NCBI GenBank assembly: GCA_024707265.1
Contig: JANQAB010000009.1
Location: forward strand, 248,001 to 312,000
Direction: 5' to 3'
DNA from: Sporocytophaga sp.
Lineage (GTDB): Bacteria; Bacteroidota; Bacteroidia; Cytophagales; Cytophagaceae
DNA length: 64,000 nt
Of this stretch, positions 37,540 through 46,494 are shown in pieces (within the stretch, counting starts at the first letter, position 1; every line of letters begins with the position of its first letter). Made by a program: the position numbers and the translations under genes. Under the pieces are notes generated by a model that was given only the letters and a program-made list of their open reading frames with translations, did not search any database and was not told the DNA's origin.

Positions 37540-38654
37540 AAGGGCTCACCATGAGTCATTTTTATAAGCTGTCTTGAAAGAGGCTTTACATTATTCAGCA
37601 TTCGTAGAGAAAGCTCAGTCAACAGGTCTTGCCCGAATAATTTTTGTATTTGCCTTCCAACAAACAACCTGGTTGAAAACATTTCATTCCACTTTAAAGA
37701 ATATTGATCCTCCAGAAGCTTTCTGTTTAAAGATGAATTTACAAAATGCAGGGAGATAAGCTCTGACAGGATTTTTGCAGAATGTATCGCCATTGCCATT
37801 CCGTTACCACAAAGAGGAGAAATCATGCCTGCAGCATCTCCGCAAAATAAGAGATGATCATATACCGCTTCTTTTTTTTCAAAGCTTATTTCATTTATTA
37901 CTTCAGGCTTATTATACAAAAAATCAGAATTCTCAAAAATGTACTTTATCTGCTTGTTTCTGAAAAGTACCTTTTCCTCCATCTCCTTAATATTTCCGTG
38001 GTCTTTCAGGTTACTTCTGGAACTGAGATAACAGAGGCAGTATTTACCATCTTCAACTTTTGATATACCACAATACCCGTCTTTAAAGTTGTGCAAGGCA
38101 ATAAGATCACTTGGAAAGTCAGTTGTGATATGATATTTCACTCCTATGTAAGGAGACCTTTTAAAGAAAAATTTGCGGTTGAGTTGCCGGTCAAGGTTGG
38201 ATCTTTTTCCAAAACTACCCACTACAAGATGGGCATAGTGCTCGGAACCATCCTGGAGCCTAACGTTGAAAATATTGTTTCTAAAGGTTACATCTTCAAC
38301 CTGGTTTTTTAAAAGAAAACTTACACCTTTTGATATGGCAAGTTCATATAAAGCATGATCGAGCTTATAACGGCTAAGCCCGAAACCGCCGAGATCAAGA
38401 TTTATGTTTACTTCAGCTCCCAGAGGAGAAGTAACCCTAAGTCTGCTGATCTCAGAAGGGCAAAGGTCAGAAAGGTTTAATCCAATTGAAAGCAGAAAAG
38501 GTTTTACCTCATTGGAGATATATTCTCCGCATACTTTATGAAAAGGGTATTCCTTTTTTTCTATCACCAAAACATTATATCCCTTATTTGCAAGGCAAAT
38601 AGAATTAACGAGCCCGGCGAGCCCTCCTCCCATGATAATGACATCTTTCAACAC
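37536..38654 (-). CDS. FAD-dependent oxidoreductase, geranylgeranyl reductase type
   Basis: The 372-residue flavoprotein has the N-terminal dinucleotide fold IMGGGLAGLVNSICLANKG, the FAD motif FHKVCGEYISNEVKPFL near 40-57 that is characteristic of the geranylgeranyl reductase/monooxygenase family, and the second FAD site LLFCGDAAGMISPLCGNGMA near 280. Relatives reduce the double bonds of prenyl chains or hydroxylate aromatic rings. It converges on the UbiA gene with a 4-base overlap of their stops, and its place in the cluster suggests it tailors the prenyl tail or ring of the product. Which reaction it performs cannot be told from the sequence. Confidence 0.85.
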   Translation of the reverse strand: MLKDVIIMGGGLAGLVNSICLANKGYNVLVIEKKEYPFHKVCGEYISNEVKPFLLSIGLNLSDLCPSEISRLRVTSPLGAEVNINLDLGGFGLSRYKLDHALYELAISKGVSFLLKNQVEDVTFRNNIFNVRLQDGSEHYAHLVVGSFGKRSNLDRQLNRKFFFKRSPYIGVKYHITTDFPSDLIALHNFKDGYCGISKVEDGKYCLCYLSSRSNLKDHGNIKEMEEKVLFRNKQIKYIFENSDFLYNKPEVINEISFEKKEAVYDHLLFCGDAAGMISPLCGNGMAMAIHSAKILSELISLHFVNSSLNRKLLEDQYSLKWNEMFSTRLFVGRQIQKLFGQDLLTELSLRMLNNVKPLSRQLIKMTHGEPF

Positions 38655-38817
38655 TTTGATGAATAGGTTTTAAAGAATCAAACTTACAATTCAAAAATAA
38701 ATTAAGGAATAAAAATACTTAAATATGCACATCCTCTATTATTTTTATTGCAGCATTACAGAACGATTATCAAAAATTAATGCTTAAGTTTTTATACCAT
38801 ATTATAAATATTAAATC

Positions 38818-39330
38818 ATGACTCCTGCATTTAAAGAATGGTCATACATAGTGGAAGCCTTGGGAACAGGTAAACAGAACATCATCATACGGAAAGGAGG
38901 GATCCATGAAGAAGGTTCTGATTTTACAATTAAATCAAAAAAATTCTTATTGTTTCCTACCCTCTTCCACCAGGCAAAGGACCTGGTTAAAAGCGACTGG
39001 TTTGAAGGCTTTGATCCTGAGAAATTTCATAAAGAACAGGATAAAGTAAGGATTGAGTATTTTGCTGAAATTGCAGACAGCAGAATTATAACCGAATGGG
39101 ATAAGCTTGCAAAGCTTTTTCCGTTTCATGCATGGAGCGAAGCTATTATCAAAGAACGCTTTGAGAGATGGGAAAAAAGAGCACATCTGCTGATTGTCCA
39201 GATATACAAACTGAACGAACCTCAAACTATTGAGCTGCTTCCTGAATATGGTGGCTGCAAGTCCTGGGTTGATTTGGAAGGAGACTTTAACCTGGAAGGT
39301 AAACCTATAATAAATAAAATGATCCGTTAA
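38818..39330 (+). CDS. DUF1802 family protein
   Basis: The 170-residue soluble protein matches DUF1802 in length and key blocks: AFKEWSYIVEALGTGKQNII, LRKGG-like IIRKGGIHEEG, FLLFPTLFHQ, and FPFHAWSEAIIKERFERW. The family is found in bacteria and archaea without an assigned biochemical role. The gene stands alone after the polyketide cluster with its own terminator overlapping the stop codon. Confidence 0.8.
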   Translation: MTPAFKEWSYIVEALGTGKQNIIIRKGGIHEEGSDFTIKSKKFLLFPTLFHQAKDLVKSDWFEGFDPEKFHKEQDKVRIEYFAEIADSRIITEWDKLAKLFPFHAWSEAIIKERFERWEKRAHLLIVQIYKLNEPQTIELLPEYGGCKSWVDLEGDFNLEGKPIINKMIR

Positions 39331-39343
39331 GGAATTAACGGAT
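39322..39343 (+). terminator. Terminator overlapping the DUF1802 stop codon
   Basis: ATCCGTTAA (39322-39330) and TTAACGGAT (39335-39343) form a 9-bp stem closed by a GGAA tetraloop, followed by TATTTCTCTTC. The TAA stop is inside the left arm. Confidence 0.65.
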
Positions 39344-39520
39344 TATTTCTCTTCAATTGAAATGTTAAATAATCAAACAATCCATTGGTTTAAAATCTGA
39401 TAATGAATTGTACTTATCGGAATATGACCAGAAATTTTTAGAACTAAAAAAACTATACGCCTGTAACCTTTTAAGCCCAAAGGACTTATATTTACAAATA
39501 TCATATTCATTTTTACAAAC

Positions 39521-39838
39521 ATGAAGAAAATTGGATCTATTATTTTTATAAGCTTATTTTTTGCTGTCACTGCACAAAGCCAAATAATAAACTCATATGA
39601 CCATTATTTTGTAAAGAGTCAGTATGACTTTTTGTATTCAAGGAAAAGCAACTTAAGCAGTTTTAATAGTCCAAAAAGCTTCAGCTTTTTAAGTACGATT
39701 CCATTAAAAGAATTTAAAAGTAGCATTGGAAATATTACCTTGAGCACAAGATACCGGTATAACAATTATAATTGTGTTAAAAGAGATCCTGACTTTTTTA
39801 CTGATTTCTTTATGCCCGCTATAGGGGGCCAATCATAA
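39521..39838 (+). CDS. Short secreted protein of unknown function
   Basis: The 105-residue product starts with a clear signal peptide (KKIGSIIFISLFFAVTAQSQ, cut near 20). The mature part is rich in Ser, Tyr, Asn and Phe, with LSTRYRYNNYN, and ends abruptly after FFMPAIGGQS. It resembles the first part of longer outer-membrane or surface proteins, so it could be a truncated remnant. No family is recognised, and the downstream 130 bases add no clear continuation. Confidence 0.45.
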   Translation: MKKIGSIIFISLFFAVTAQSQIINSYDHYFVKSQYDFLYSRKSNLSSFNSPKSFSFLSTIPLKEFKSSIGNITLSTRYRYNNYNCVKRDPDFFTDFFMPAIGGQS

Positions 39839-39887
39839 TTGATATTCTTAGAAATCTGAATTGATTTGAATAAATAATCTTTTATTC

Positions 39888-39913
39888 AGGCTTCAATACT
39901 ATAAATGAAGCCT
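39888..39913. terminator. Hairpin between converging genes
   Basis: AGGCTTCA (39888-39895) and TGAAGCCT (39906-39913) form an 8-bp stem with a 10-base loop between the 39.5-kb gene and the PepSY gene that converges on it. It probably ends transcription from one or both sides. Confidence 0.55.
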
Positions 39914-39968
39914 AAAAGAGAAGTTAAAATCACAGATTTCTTTACAGAAAGAAAGTCAATATTTCCAA

Positions 39969-41235
39969 TTAGGAGACCTCTTGAGCTTTAGGCTTTACAA
40001 CTATCCTTGGTTTATATGTAATCTCGACTTTTTCGTTTTCACTGTTTAACGATGAAGCATTTTTTCTTTTGTCTTTCTTTTTATTCTTCTTCTTTTCTGA
40101 TTTATTATAACGTTTATTATACCAAATCAAGGTACCAGTAACAGGAAGGCTTGCTCCAATTAAACTGGCCAAAAAGGCCAACACCTTTCCGGGGAAGCCA
40201 AGAATACTTCCAACATGTATATCATAATTCATACGGCGAAGCTTATCTCCGAAATCGGCTTCTGCAAAGTTCCCTTCAAATACCGGATTCTGATTCATTG
40301 GCTGCAATGTATGCTGATCAAAAGTATAGCGTTTGTTGTTGTAAAACTGATCAGCTTCCGGGTAAATGATAATGCCAATAGTAGATTTCTGTTTTTTAGC
40401 GCTTGGAAACATAAAATAAAAGCCCTGAGATCCTGGATTCTCCTCTATGGTTTTGTACCAGACTTTGTCAACAGCAGCTTCCATTGTATGGAACTTTCCG
40501 GCCTGAGTGGAATCAGACTCTGCACGTTTCCACTCCTGAAGGGTTTTACCTCCTGAGGTAACCCAATACATTCCTTTGCTGTACCATTCGATTCCCCAAA
40601 CCATTCCAGTAAGAGCAATAGCAAGAAGAAAGAGTAGTGCATAAAAACCAAACACATTATGAAGGTCAATATTCAACCTTTTGAATGATGCTCCCCATTT
40701 AATTTTAAAGCTTTTGTCAACTGTACTTTTATTCCATTTTTTGGGATACCACCAGACAAGACCTGTGATGAGAATAATCACAAAAGTAAGCGTTGCATAA
40801 TTAACAATCGGACGACCTATTTCATAAGGCATCCATAAAAATCTATGACCATTTAGTATCCAGCGGAAAAAATCAACTTCACCTTTTTTTTCTTTCTTTT
40901 ACATTTAATATCTCACCGGAATAGGGATTAACAGCCAAGGTGGTATTTCCTCCACGGCCTTCACCAAGAGTCAGTTTTATTGCTTTCCCTTGTTCGTATG
41001 AAGCACTGCTCAGAGGCTTTTTGGGAAACTTCTTTTTTGCAATAGCGAGAAGCTGAGATGGCCTGAGTATTTCTTTATGCTGCTGAGCAATCTTGGTTTC
41101 CGGCTCGAGCAGCTCAGTAATTTCTTCATTAAATACCCATATACATCCGGTAAGGCACACAATCAAGACAATTATGCCGGAAATTAATCCAAGCCATAAG
41201 TGAAGCCAATTGTTAATTTTTCTGAATTTAGACAT
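39969..41235 (-). CDS. PepSY-associated membrane protein (PiuB-like), frameshifted
   Basis: This inner-membrane protein has an N-terminal helix (WLHLWLGLISGIIVLIVCLTG), a PepSY-like periplasmic domain, and further helices including NVFGFYALLFLLAIALTGMVWG and a C-terminal one, with a Lys/Arg-rich cytoplasmic tail. Relatives are iron-regulated and are thought to reduce or release iron from siderophores taken up by TonB receptors. As read, it is split into 41235-40879 and 40832-39969. The frames join through KGEVDFFRWILNGHRFL if the T/A run at 40884-40891 (eight) is seven. It is downstream of the DUF4374 and TonB receptor genes on the same strand, separated by a hairpin. Confidence 0.85.
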
Positions 41236-41287
41236 AATTTTTTTGTTATGTTCCTGGATTATGTAGTGAATGATATTATATGAATAT

Positions 41288-41325
41288 ACTAAAACCTGTC
41301 TTATTCTTTTAAGTCAGGTTTTAGT
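41288..41325 (-). terminator. Hairpin between DUF4374 and PepSY genes
   Basis: ACTAAAACCTG and CAGGTTTTAGT form an 11-bp stem right after the DUF4374 gene. It may end the receptor-DUF4374 transcript or reduce read-through into the PepSY gene. Confidence 0.65.
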
Positions 41326-41347
41326 AAGAATGTACTATTATGAAATG

Positions 41348-42589
41348 TTAGTTAGTAACTTTTACGATTGAAGTGATTTTACCACCTTCAACAGTCATAC
41401 CCTTAGTTGCTGAAGCAGAGTTAACATCAACAACATAAATCCAGCTTCCGTCGGCAGCATTGATACCAACATAGATTTTTCCCTTATCAGAAGAAACAGT
41501 ATTGTTGTTATAAGGAGTAGACATAGAAACAATCTCTGCTGGCAGTCCGCTGATCCAGGTAAATGTTTTGTTGTAAAGATCAGCAATGGCTAGTTTAGGA
41601 CCGCCACTTATTTTGCCGGCATCTCCATACATATTCAATAAAATTTTTCCGTTGCCAATATAAGTCTGCTGACGGATATGATGTCCGCCTGAAGCAGTTT
41701 CAACATCAAAGTAGTAGTTATCAAAAGATGTAGTTCCTGCAGGAATTCTCACAAATGCTGACTTAGTGGTAGATTTTACTACAGTTTCATAAGTAGCAGC
41801 AGCAGGAGAGAATGCATAAACATCACCTCTTTCATCTAACGCAAGGCCGTCATTGAAGTAAGCTCCAATGTAGCTGGTACGATTGTCTTTAATAACTTTT
41901 TCAAGAGTTAGATCAGGGTAAGAGAAAACAGCAATGTATGCACTGTCAGGATTTGAAGTTCCGAAAGCATCACTGCAGCATCCTCTTATGCTCATATATG
42001 GAGCAAATACCTTGTTTCCAACCTGCTTAGCCCAGGTGAAGTGAGCACGCTCACCGTTACCTGAAAGGTTTACAACATCTATGGTTTTGGTATCAACGAT
42101 CTGAGAAAGATCTGCGTTGATTCTATACATGTATGCAGTTTTGTTATCTCCTTGTCTTGGTACTTTCATTGTAAGAATATCATCTCCAACATTTGCAAAC
42201 ACCTGAACAGTTTCTGAAACAAAGTCAGAAATTTTTTCCAGCTTTCCTTGTTTGTTGAATCTATAGGTAGCCACTGCTCCAGGGTTACCCTGACCATATA
42301 GAAGACTGAAGAATTTACCTTTGTGAACGGTGTAATATCTGTAAGTACCATCTTGTTCAACTCCATTACCGGCAGTACTAATAGTGCCGGTAGTAGGATC
42401 ATCTACTGACAGAAGATAATCCGCCACACCTGTAGACGCTGTGGGCGTAGCTGTAATGATATATTTGGTACCTCTGTAGATATTAGTTGTATCAGCAGGA
42501 GCCACATCCTGATCTTCTTTCTTTGTACATGCGGAAAACACTAGACCAATGCAGGCAACAGCTACAATGGCTCTGTAAATTTTAAACAT
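41348..42589 (-). CDS. DUF4374 lipoprotein
   Basis: The 413-residue protein starts with a lipoprotein signal (VACIGLVFSAC, lipid on Cys20) and the low-complexity linker TKKEDQDVAPADTTN. The rest is repeated beta sequence of a propeller type (KYIITATPTASTGVADYLLS, GQGNPGAVATYRFNKQGKL, NNNTVSSDKGKIYVGINA). DUF4374 proteins commonly sit beside TonB receptors for siderophores or haem and are thought to bind the ligand at the outer membrane. Here it follows the receptor gene after 32 bases, with the PepSY protein next. Confidence 0.88.
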   Translation of the reverse strand: MFKIYRAIVAVACIGLVFSACTKKEDQDVAPADTTNIYRGTKYIITATPTASTGVADYLLSVDDPTTGTISTAGNGVEQDGTYRYYTVHKGKFFSLLYGQGNPGAVATYRFNKQGKLEKISDFVSETVQVFANVGDDILTMKVPRQGDNKTAYMYRINADLSQIVDTKTIDVVNLSGNGERAHFTWAKQVGNKVFAPYMSIRGCCSDAFGTSNPDSAYIAVFSYPDLTLEKVIKDNRTSYIGAYFNDGLALDERGDVYAFSPAAATYETVVKSTTKSAFVRIPAGTTSFDNYYFDVETASGGHHIRQQTYIGNGKILLNMYGDAGKISGGPKLAIADLYNKTFTWISGLPAEIVSMSTPYNNNTVSSDKGKIYVGINAADGSWIYVVDVNSASATKGMTVEGGKITSIVKVTN

Positions 42590-42621
42590 AGTTATTTGGT
42601 TTTAGGAAATTTTATAATTAA

Positions 42622-45030
42622 TTATTTATCTGCGTTTTTTCTTATGAAATATCTAAGCTTGATATAAAAGGCTCTGCCTGGCTTTTGCAGTTTGAAATTA
42701 TCATACTGTTCATTATTCAGAATATTTCTGCATGTGAAAGAGATATTATATTTACCATCAGCCATAGAATAAACAATATTGATATCATGATTAAACTGGA
42801 GAGGAATATCTAATTTGTCATCTTTGCCACCTATTTTAGGCCAGTATAAATAGAATCCATGTACATAAAGAAAATTATATCCCAATGAAAGTGTATTTCC
42901 TTTCTTTTTACCCAGTCCATGGAAAAATAATGAGGCATCTGCATTGCTGAACAGGTACGGGAAATTGGGCAACTGATATTTGTATACATCGCTTACAACC
43001 TGTTGACCAGGCTCATATTTTGTGTAATTGCGCATATCCTGATAGGTTGTATTGAAACCTGCAGAAAATACTTTTTTATAAGAATATCTAATCTCACCCT
43101 CTACCGCTTTAATCAGTACCTTTCCGCGGTTCTCCATAGTGTAGCGGACCTGATTTATAGCCAGCACCTGTCTGATAAAGTCCTGCGCATCTCTGTATAT
43201 TCCAGTGGCCTCAAAACTAATTCTGTGATTCTTCCTGATCTGGAAATTATAGCCCAAACCCAGATTGTAATTGAAACTGGACTCAGCTCTTAACCCAACA
43301 TTTCCTTCCAGATCAACCTGATCACCAAACAGTTCATCAGGTTCCGGTAAGCGATAAGTCTTTTCAAAACTTGCTTTTAGTTGTAAACTTCTGTGTGGGA
43401 AATAGGTAGTTGCTATCCCATAACCCAAGGGGTTCATTAGCTTCTTTTTTTCACGATAAAACTGTTCTGTAATTACTGTATAGGACTCACTATATTTAGT
43501 AACCTGACTGTAATATTTACCAAACAAGGTTGTGTTCCATTTCTCATTCAAATCAAATTTGTATCCCAGACCAATAATGTTTTTCGTATTATATCGAGGT
43601 TGTTCATAACTTGCGTTTTCAGGGACTAATTCATCGCTACCTAACCTGTTAAATGTATTATAGGTATTGGAGAGTGTTATGGTATGACGGGCAGAGAGGC
43701 GATAATTAGCAACTGCAACAGCAATACCTGAATTATTTCTAAATTTATATAAGGTACGGTTGCGCTCACCACCCTTTATTCCGTTTTTCTCAAAATCGTT
43801 ATTGTATTGACCCAGCCAGTTGTACCTCCGGTTTACAGTATCTATGACCTGGTTATACCCTAAATTATAATTCGCAGAAACAGTCACATCAAGACCTTTG
43901 AGAAACAAATCTTTTTTGGCATAGCGAAAGGTCGGCATAATAGTATTGCCCTTTTGATAAGGAGTGCCATAAGGCACGGCCATTCTCGCATCTGTCTGAA
44001 TGTCTGCATAGTTCTGACCATAGGTAAACCCAAACAACAGCTTGTCCGCATACTTCTTATTCACTACACCCACATTGACTACAACAGCTTCGTTGTGATA
44101 TTTATCATGAAAGCGCCTGACCCATTTGGTTGCAGTGAGTGCTGATGTCTTTATGTCGATAACAGGTGCGTAAATCAAGTAGTTGTTATCTGAATAGTTT
44201 TGAAACAAACTCACCTGAACATTTAAACCTTTTTTAGATGTATATCCCGCATTTACAGCAGAGCGGTGAGTATTAAAAGAACCATAAGTATAGGAAGCGT
44301 CCAGATAACTTCCTGGCAGGGCTGAAGTAACAATATTTACAGCTCCCCCCATTGCATCTGAACCAAGCCAGATTGGAACTACGCCTTTGTAAATTTCAAT
44401 ACGCTCTGCAAAATTTACCGGAATACTGTTTAGCTGAAAGCTTGAGCCAAAGTTTTCCATTGGAATACCGTCCATGAAAAACCTAACCTGACGCCCAGTA
44501 AACCCATTAAGTGTAAAGCTCATTCTGGATCCTAGTCCACCACTCTCACGAACCCGAACACCGGAAACACGATCAAGTGCCTGACCTAAATCTAATGTAG
44601 TATTATGCAGTTTTTTGGCATCAACCGCTACTACATTATAAGCCTGTTGCTGAATCTCCTTAGTCTGTGATCTCCCATATACCTCAACAATCTCCATCTG
44701 CTGCGCTTCGGATTTGACTTGCAGATTCACAACGGAATTTTCACCAGGCTTCAAAGTGATTTCCTTTTCCTTAACTACATAACCCATACCGTATACCACT
44801 AAAGTGTACGTACCACTAGCTATTCCTTCAATTTTGTAGTTTCCTTTAGCATCTGTATAAACACCACTTGCTGTTCCTTTCAGGGAAACTAAAATGCCCT
44901 CAACAGGCTCACCCGTTTCCGATTTTATCTGACCGGAAATAACACACAAGTCATTATTCTGAGCCATCAGGAAGAAGGGAGCAAGAAGGAAAAAGAATAA
45001 CAAACGGGTACCCATTTTTAGGTATATCAT
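42622..45030 (-). CDS. TonB-dependent outer membrane receptor, probably for iron chelates
   Basis: The 802-residue protein has a signal peptide ending FFLMAQ, a carboxypeptidase-like regulatory domain (ISGQIKSETGEPVEGILVSL to about 110), then a plug domain (VVAVDAKKLHNTTLDLGQAL, GGLGSRMSFTLNGFTGRQV) and a 22-strand barrel ending with KLRYFIRKNADK, an aromatic-rich last strand. It imports a ligand using TonB energy. The DUF4374 and PepSY partners suggest a siderophore or haem. A TATTTA-ATC-TAAATA palindrome lies 63 bases upstream. Confidence 0.92.
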   Translation of the reverse strand: MIYLKMGTRLLFFFLLAPFFLMAQNNDLCVISGQIKSETGEPVEGILVSLKGTASGVYTDAKGNYKIEGIASGTYTLVVYGMGYVVKEKEITLKPGENSVVNLQVKSEAQQMEIVEVYGRSQTKEIQQQAYNVVAVDAKKLHNTTLDLGQALDRVSGVRVRESGGLGSRMSFTLNGFTGRQVRFFMDGIPMENFGSSFQLNSIPVNFAERIEIYKGVVPIWLGSDAMGGAVNIVTSALPGSYLDASYTYGSFNTHRSAVNAGYTSKKGLNVQVSLFQNYSDNNYLIYAPVIDIKTSALTATKWVRRFHDKYHNEAVVVNVGVVNKKYADKLLFGFTYGQNYADIQTDARMAVPYGTPYQKGNTIMPTFRYAKKDLFLKGLDVTVSANYNLGYNQVIDTVNRRYNWLGQYNNDFEKNGIKGGERNRTLYKFRNNSGIAVAVANYRLSARHTITLSNTYNTFNRLGSDELVPENASYEQPRYNTKNIIGLGYKFDLNEKWNTTLFGKYYSQVTKYSESYTVITEQFYREKKKLMNPLGYGIATTYFPHRSLQLKASFEKTYRLPEPDELFGDQVDLEGNVGLRAESSFNYNLGLGYNFQIRKNHRISFEATGIYRDAQDFIRQVLAINQVRYTMENRGKVLIKAVEGEIRYSYKKVFSAGFNTTYQDMRNYTKYEPGQQVVSDVYKYQLPNFPYLFSNADASLFFHGLGKKKGNTLSLGYNFLYVHGFYLYWPKIGGKDDKLDIPLQFNHDINIVYSMADGKYNISFTCRNILNNEQYDNFKLQKPGRAFYIKLRYFIRKNADK

Positions 45031-45506
45031 ATGACTGTTATAAATTAAACCGCTACGAGGTTTGATGAAGTGATGAATTTTGACGCAATTTATATTTAAT
45101 CTAAATAAAAATAACAGCGGTGTAAGTTTTGGGAATATTTACATGAAAGAGCACTTGTGATAAAACCACCTCAAGGGTATCATTTAACACTATATAATAA
45201 CAAGCTCTTATTTATAGGGACCTACTTGAACAGAAAAAAAAATAGCAACATCAAAATTACAATGTAAGATAAATGGCAAATAATTACACAATACAACCGG
45301 TAATGGAGAATTGTAAGGCTAAAAGCCTAAAAAAACGGCTCAATTAAAGACTACATATCATGGCCCCGTCAAAAGAAGGAAATTTTAATTATTTTAAAGC
45401 TCGTTTAATTGCTACTAGCATCTGATGAACTGGGAAAACTAAATAATTTGATAACAAAACATTTTTCACTATCATTTACTGACCATTTAGATTAAACTTA
45501 CCAGGA
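45031..45506. promoter_or_regulatory. Upstream region of the TonB receptor with a Fur-like palindrome
   Basis: No gene is seen here. TATTTA-ATC-TAAATA at 45093-45107 is a perfect 6+6 palindrome with a 3-base centre, AT-rich as iron-regulator sites are, and well placed 63 bases before the receptor start. A similar half, ATTTAGATTAAA, occurs near 45486 before the next gene. Iron control is inferred. Confidence 0.35.
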
Positions 45507-46277
45507 ATGCTCAAGCATATCAAAAAAATTTACAAAACCATCCTCACGGAAAAAACACGGATAAAACTTCATTACATAAAATTCTACATAAGAGGCTATT
45601 TCTATTCCGGCTCTAAAGTAACATGTGTCTGCTGCAATAAAAGTTTTACAAAGTTTCTTCCGCACGGTAATGTAAAAAGGCAGAACGCAGTCTGCCCATC
45701 CTGCAATACCCTCGAGCGCAACAGGGTACTATTTCTTTATCTGAGAGATAAAACAAATTTCTTTCATGATCAATTAACTGTACTTCATTTTGCTCCGGAA
45801 TACAGACTGGAAAAGATATTCCGTAAAATGAAAAACCTTAATTATACCTCAGGAGATATCAATCCTGACCTTGCCATGCAGCAGGTAGACATACAATCAA
45901 TTGGCTTTCCCGACAACCATTTTGATGTCATTATCTGCAGTCATGTACTAGGGCATGTGCCTGATGAAGCTAAGGCTTTATCTGAATTAAGAAGGGTATT
46001 AAAACCGGAAGGCTCTGCTATTATTATGACGAAAATCTACGAGGATATTCAATCCACCTTTGAAGCTTCCGGCATGTACAATGCAGAAGACCAGGAGATC
46101 TTCAGGAAACATGGAAAAGACTTCCCTGAAAGCCTCAAAGAAGGAGGGTTTGATGTTTCAATAATTGATGTGGCAAAAGATGTGGGGAATGTAGCTGTTG
46201 TTAAATATGGGCTTGGAGAAAAGGAGCTGATATATCTTTGTAAGCGGAAGGCGGAAAGTAAAAAGTTTAAAGTCTAA
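45507..46277 (+). CDS. SAM-dependent methyltransferase with N-terminal zinc ribbon
   Basis: The 256-residue protein starts with a basic helix. Then comes a four-cysteine zinc ribbon (VTCVCCNKSF and AVCPSCNTLERNR, about 38-70). A class I methyltransferase domain follows whose motif I is the degenerate LHFAPEYRLEKIF and whose later motifs are FPDNHFDVIICSHVLGHVPD and LSELRRVLKPEGSAIIMTK. This FAPE-type family is common beside glycan and lipid genes, but its acceptor is unknown. The gene is monocistronic, diverging from the TonB receptor. Confidence 0.75.
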   Translation: MLKHIKKIYKTILTEKTRIKLHYIKFYIRGYFYSGSKVTCVCCNKSFTKFLPHGNVKRQNAVCPSCNTLERNRVLFLYLRDKTNFFHDQLTVLHFAPEYRLEKIFRKMKNLNYTSGDINPDLAMQQVDIQSIGFPDNHFDVIICSHVLGHVPDEAKALSELRRVLKPEGSAIIMTKIYEDIQSTFEASGMYNAEDQEIFRKHGKDFPESLKEGGFDVSIIDVAKDVGNVAVVKYGLGEKELIYLCKRKAESKKFKV

Positions 46278-46368
46278 AGATTTGGTTTTTTAATGCTAAG
46301 GTAACTTACTGTTACCAAGCTCTAACTAAGGATATCAGGCAAAAGTTAATGCTTCCCTGATCGAAAGG

Positions 46369-46389
46369 GAGACGCCAGCATGGCATCTC
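46369..46389. repeat. REP-like palindrome
   Basis: GAGACGCCA-GCA-TGGCATCTC is a 9-bp stem with one mismatch and a 3-base loop. This type of GAGACGCC palindrome is typical of short interspersed repeats found many times in bacterial genomes. Only one copy is visible in the window. It sits in the gap between two converging genes. Confidence 0.55.
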
Positions 46390-46399
46390 TACGAGGGAA

Positions 46400-46493
46400 A
46401 GCTTTTCGCTTTGTGCTTTGTGCTTTCAGCTTTATGCTTCACAAAGCTTTCAACTCACTACTTTAAGCTTTCAACTTTTAACTTTAAACTTTC
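46400..46493. repeat. Low-complexity CTTT-rich repeat tract
   Basis: About twelve imperfect units of the form GCTTT, AGCTTTCAA or ACTTTAAAC follow one another here, for example TTTGTGCTTTGTGCTTTC. Such tracts probably arise by slippage. It lies between the methyltransferase and the SNF2 helicase stop, directly beside the REP-like palindrome. Confidence 0.6.
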
Positions 46494-46494
46494 A

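Noticed and set aside
40445..40669. Antisense and other-frame proteins around the PepSY gene
   Set aside because: They are alternative readings of the same conserved gene.
46400..46493. CRISPR-like array in the CTTT tract
   Set aside because: Units are short, uneven and not separated by spacers; it is simple-sequence slippage.
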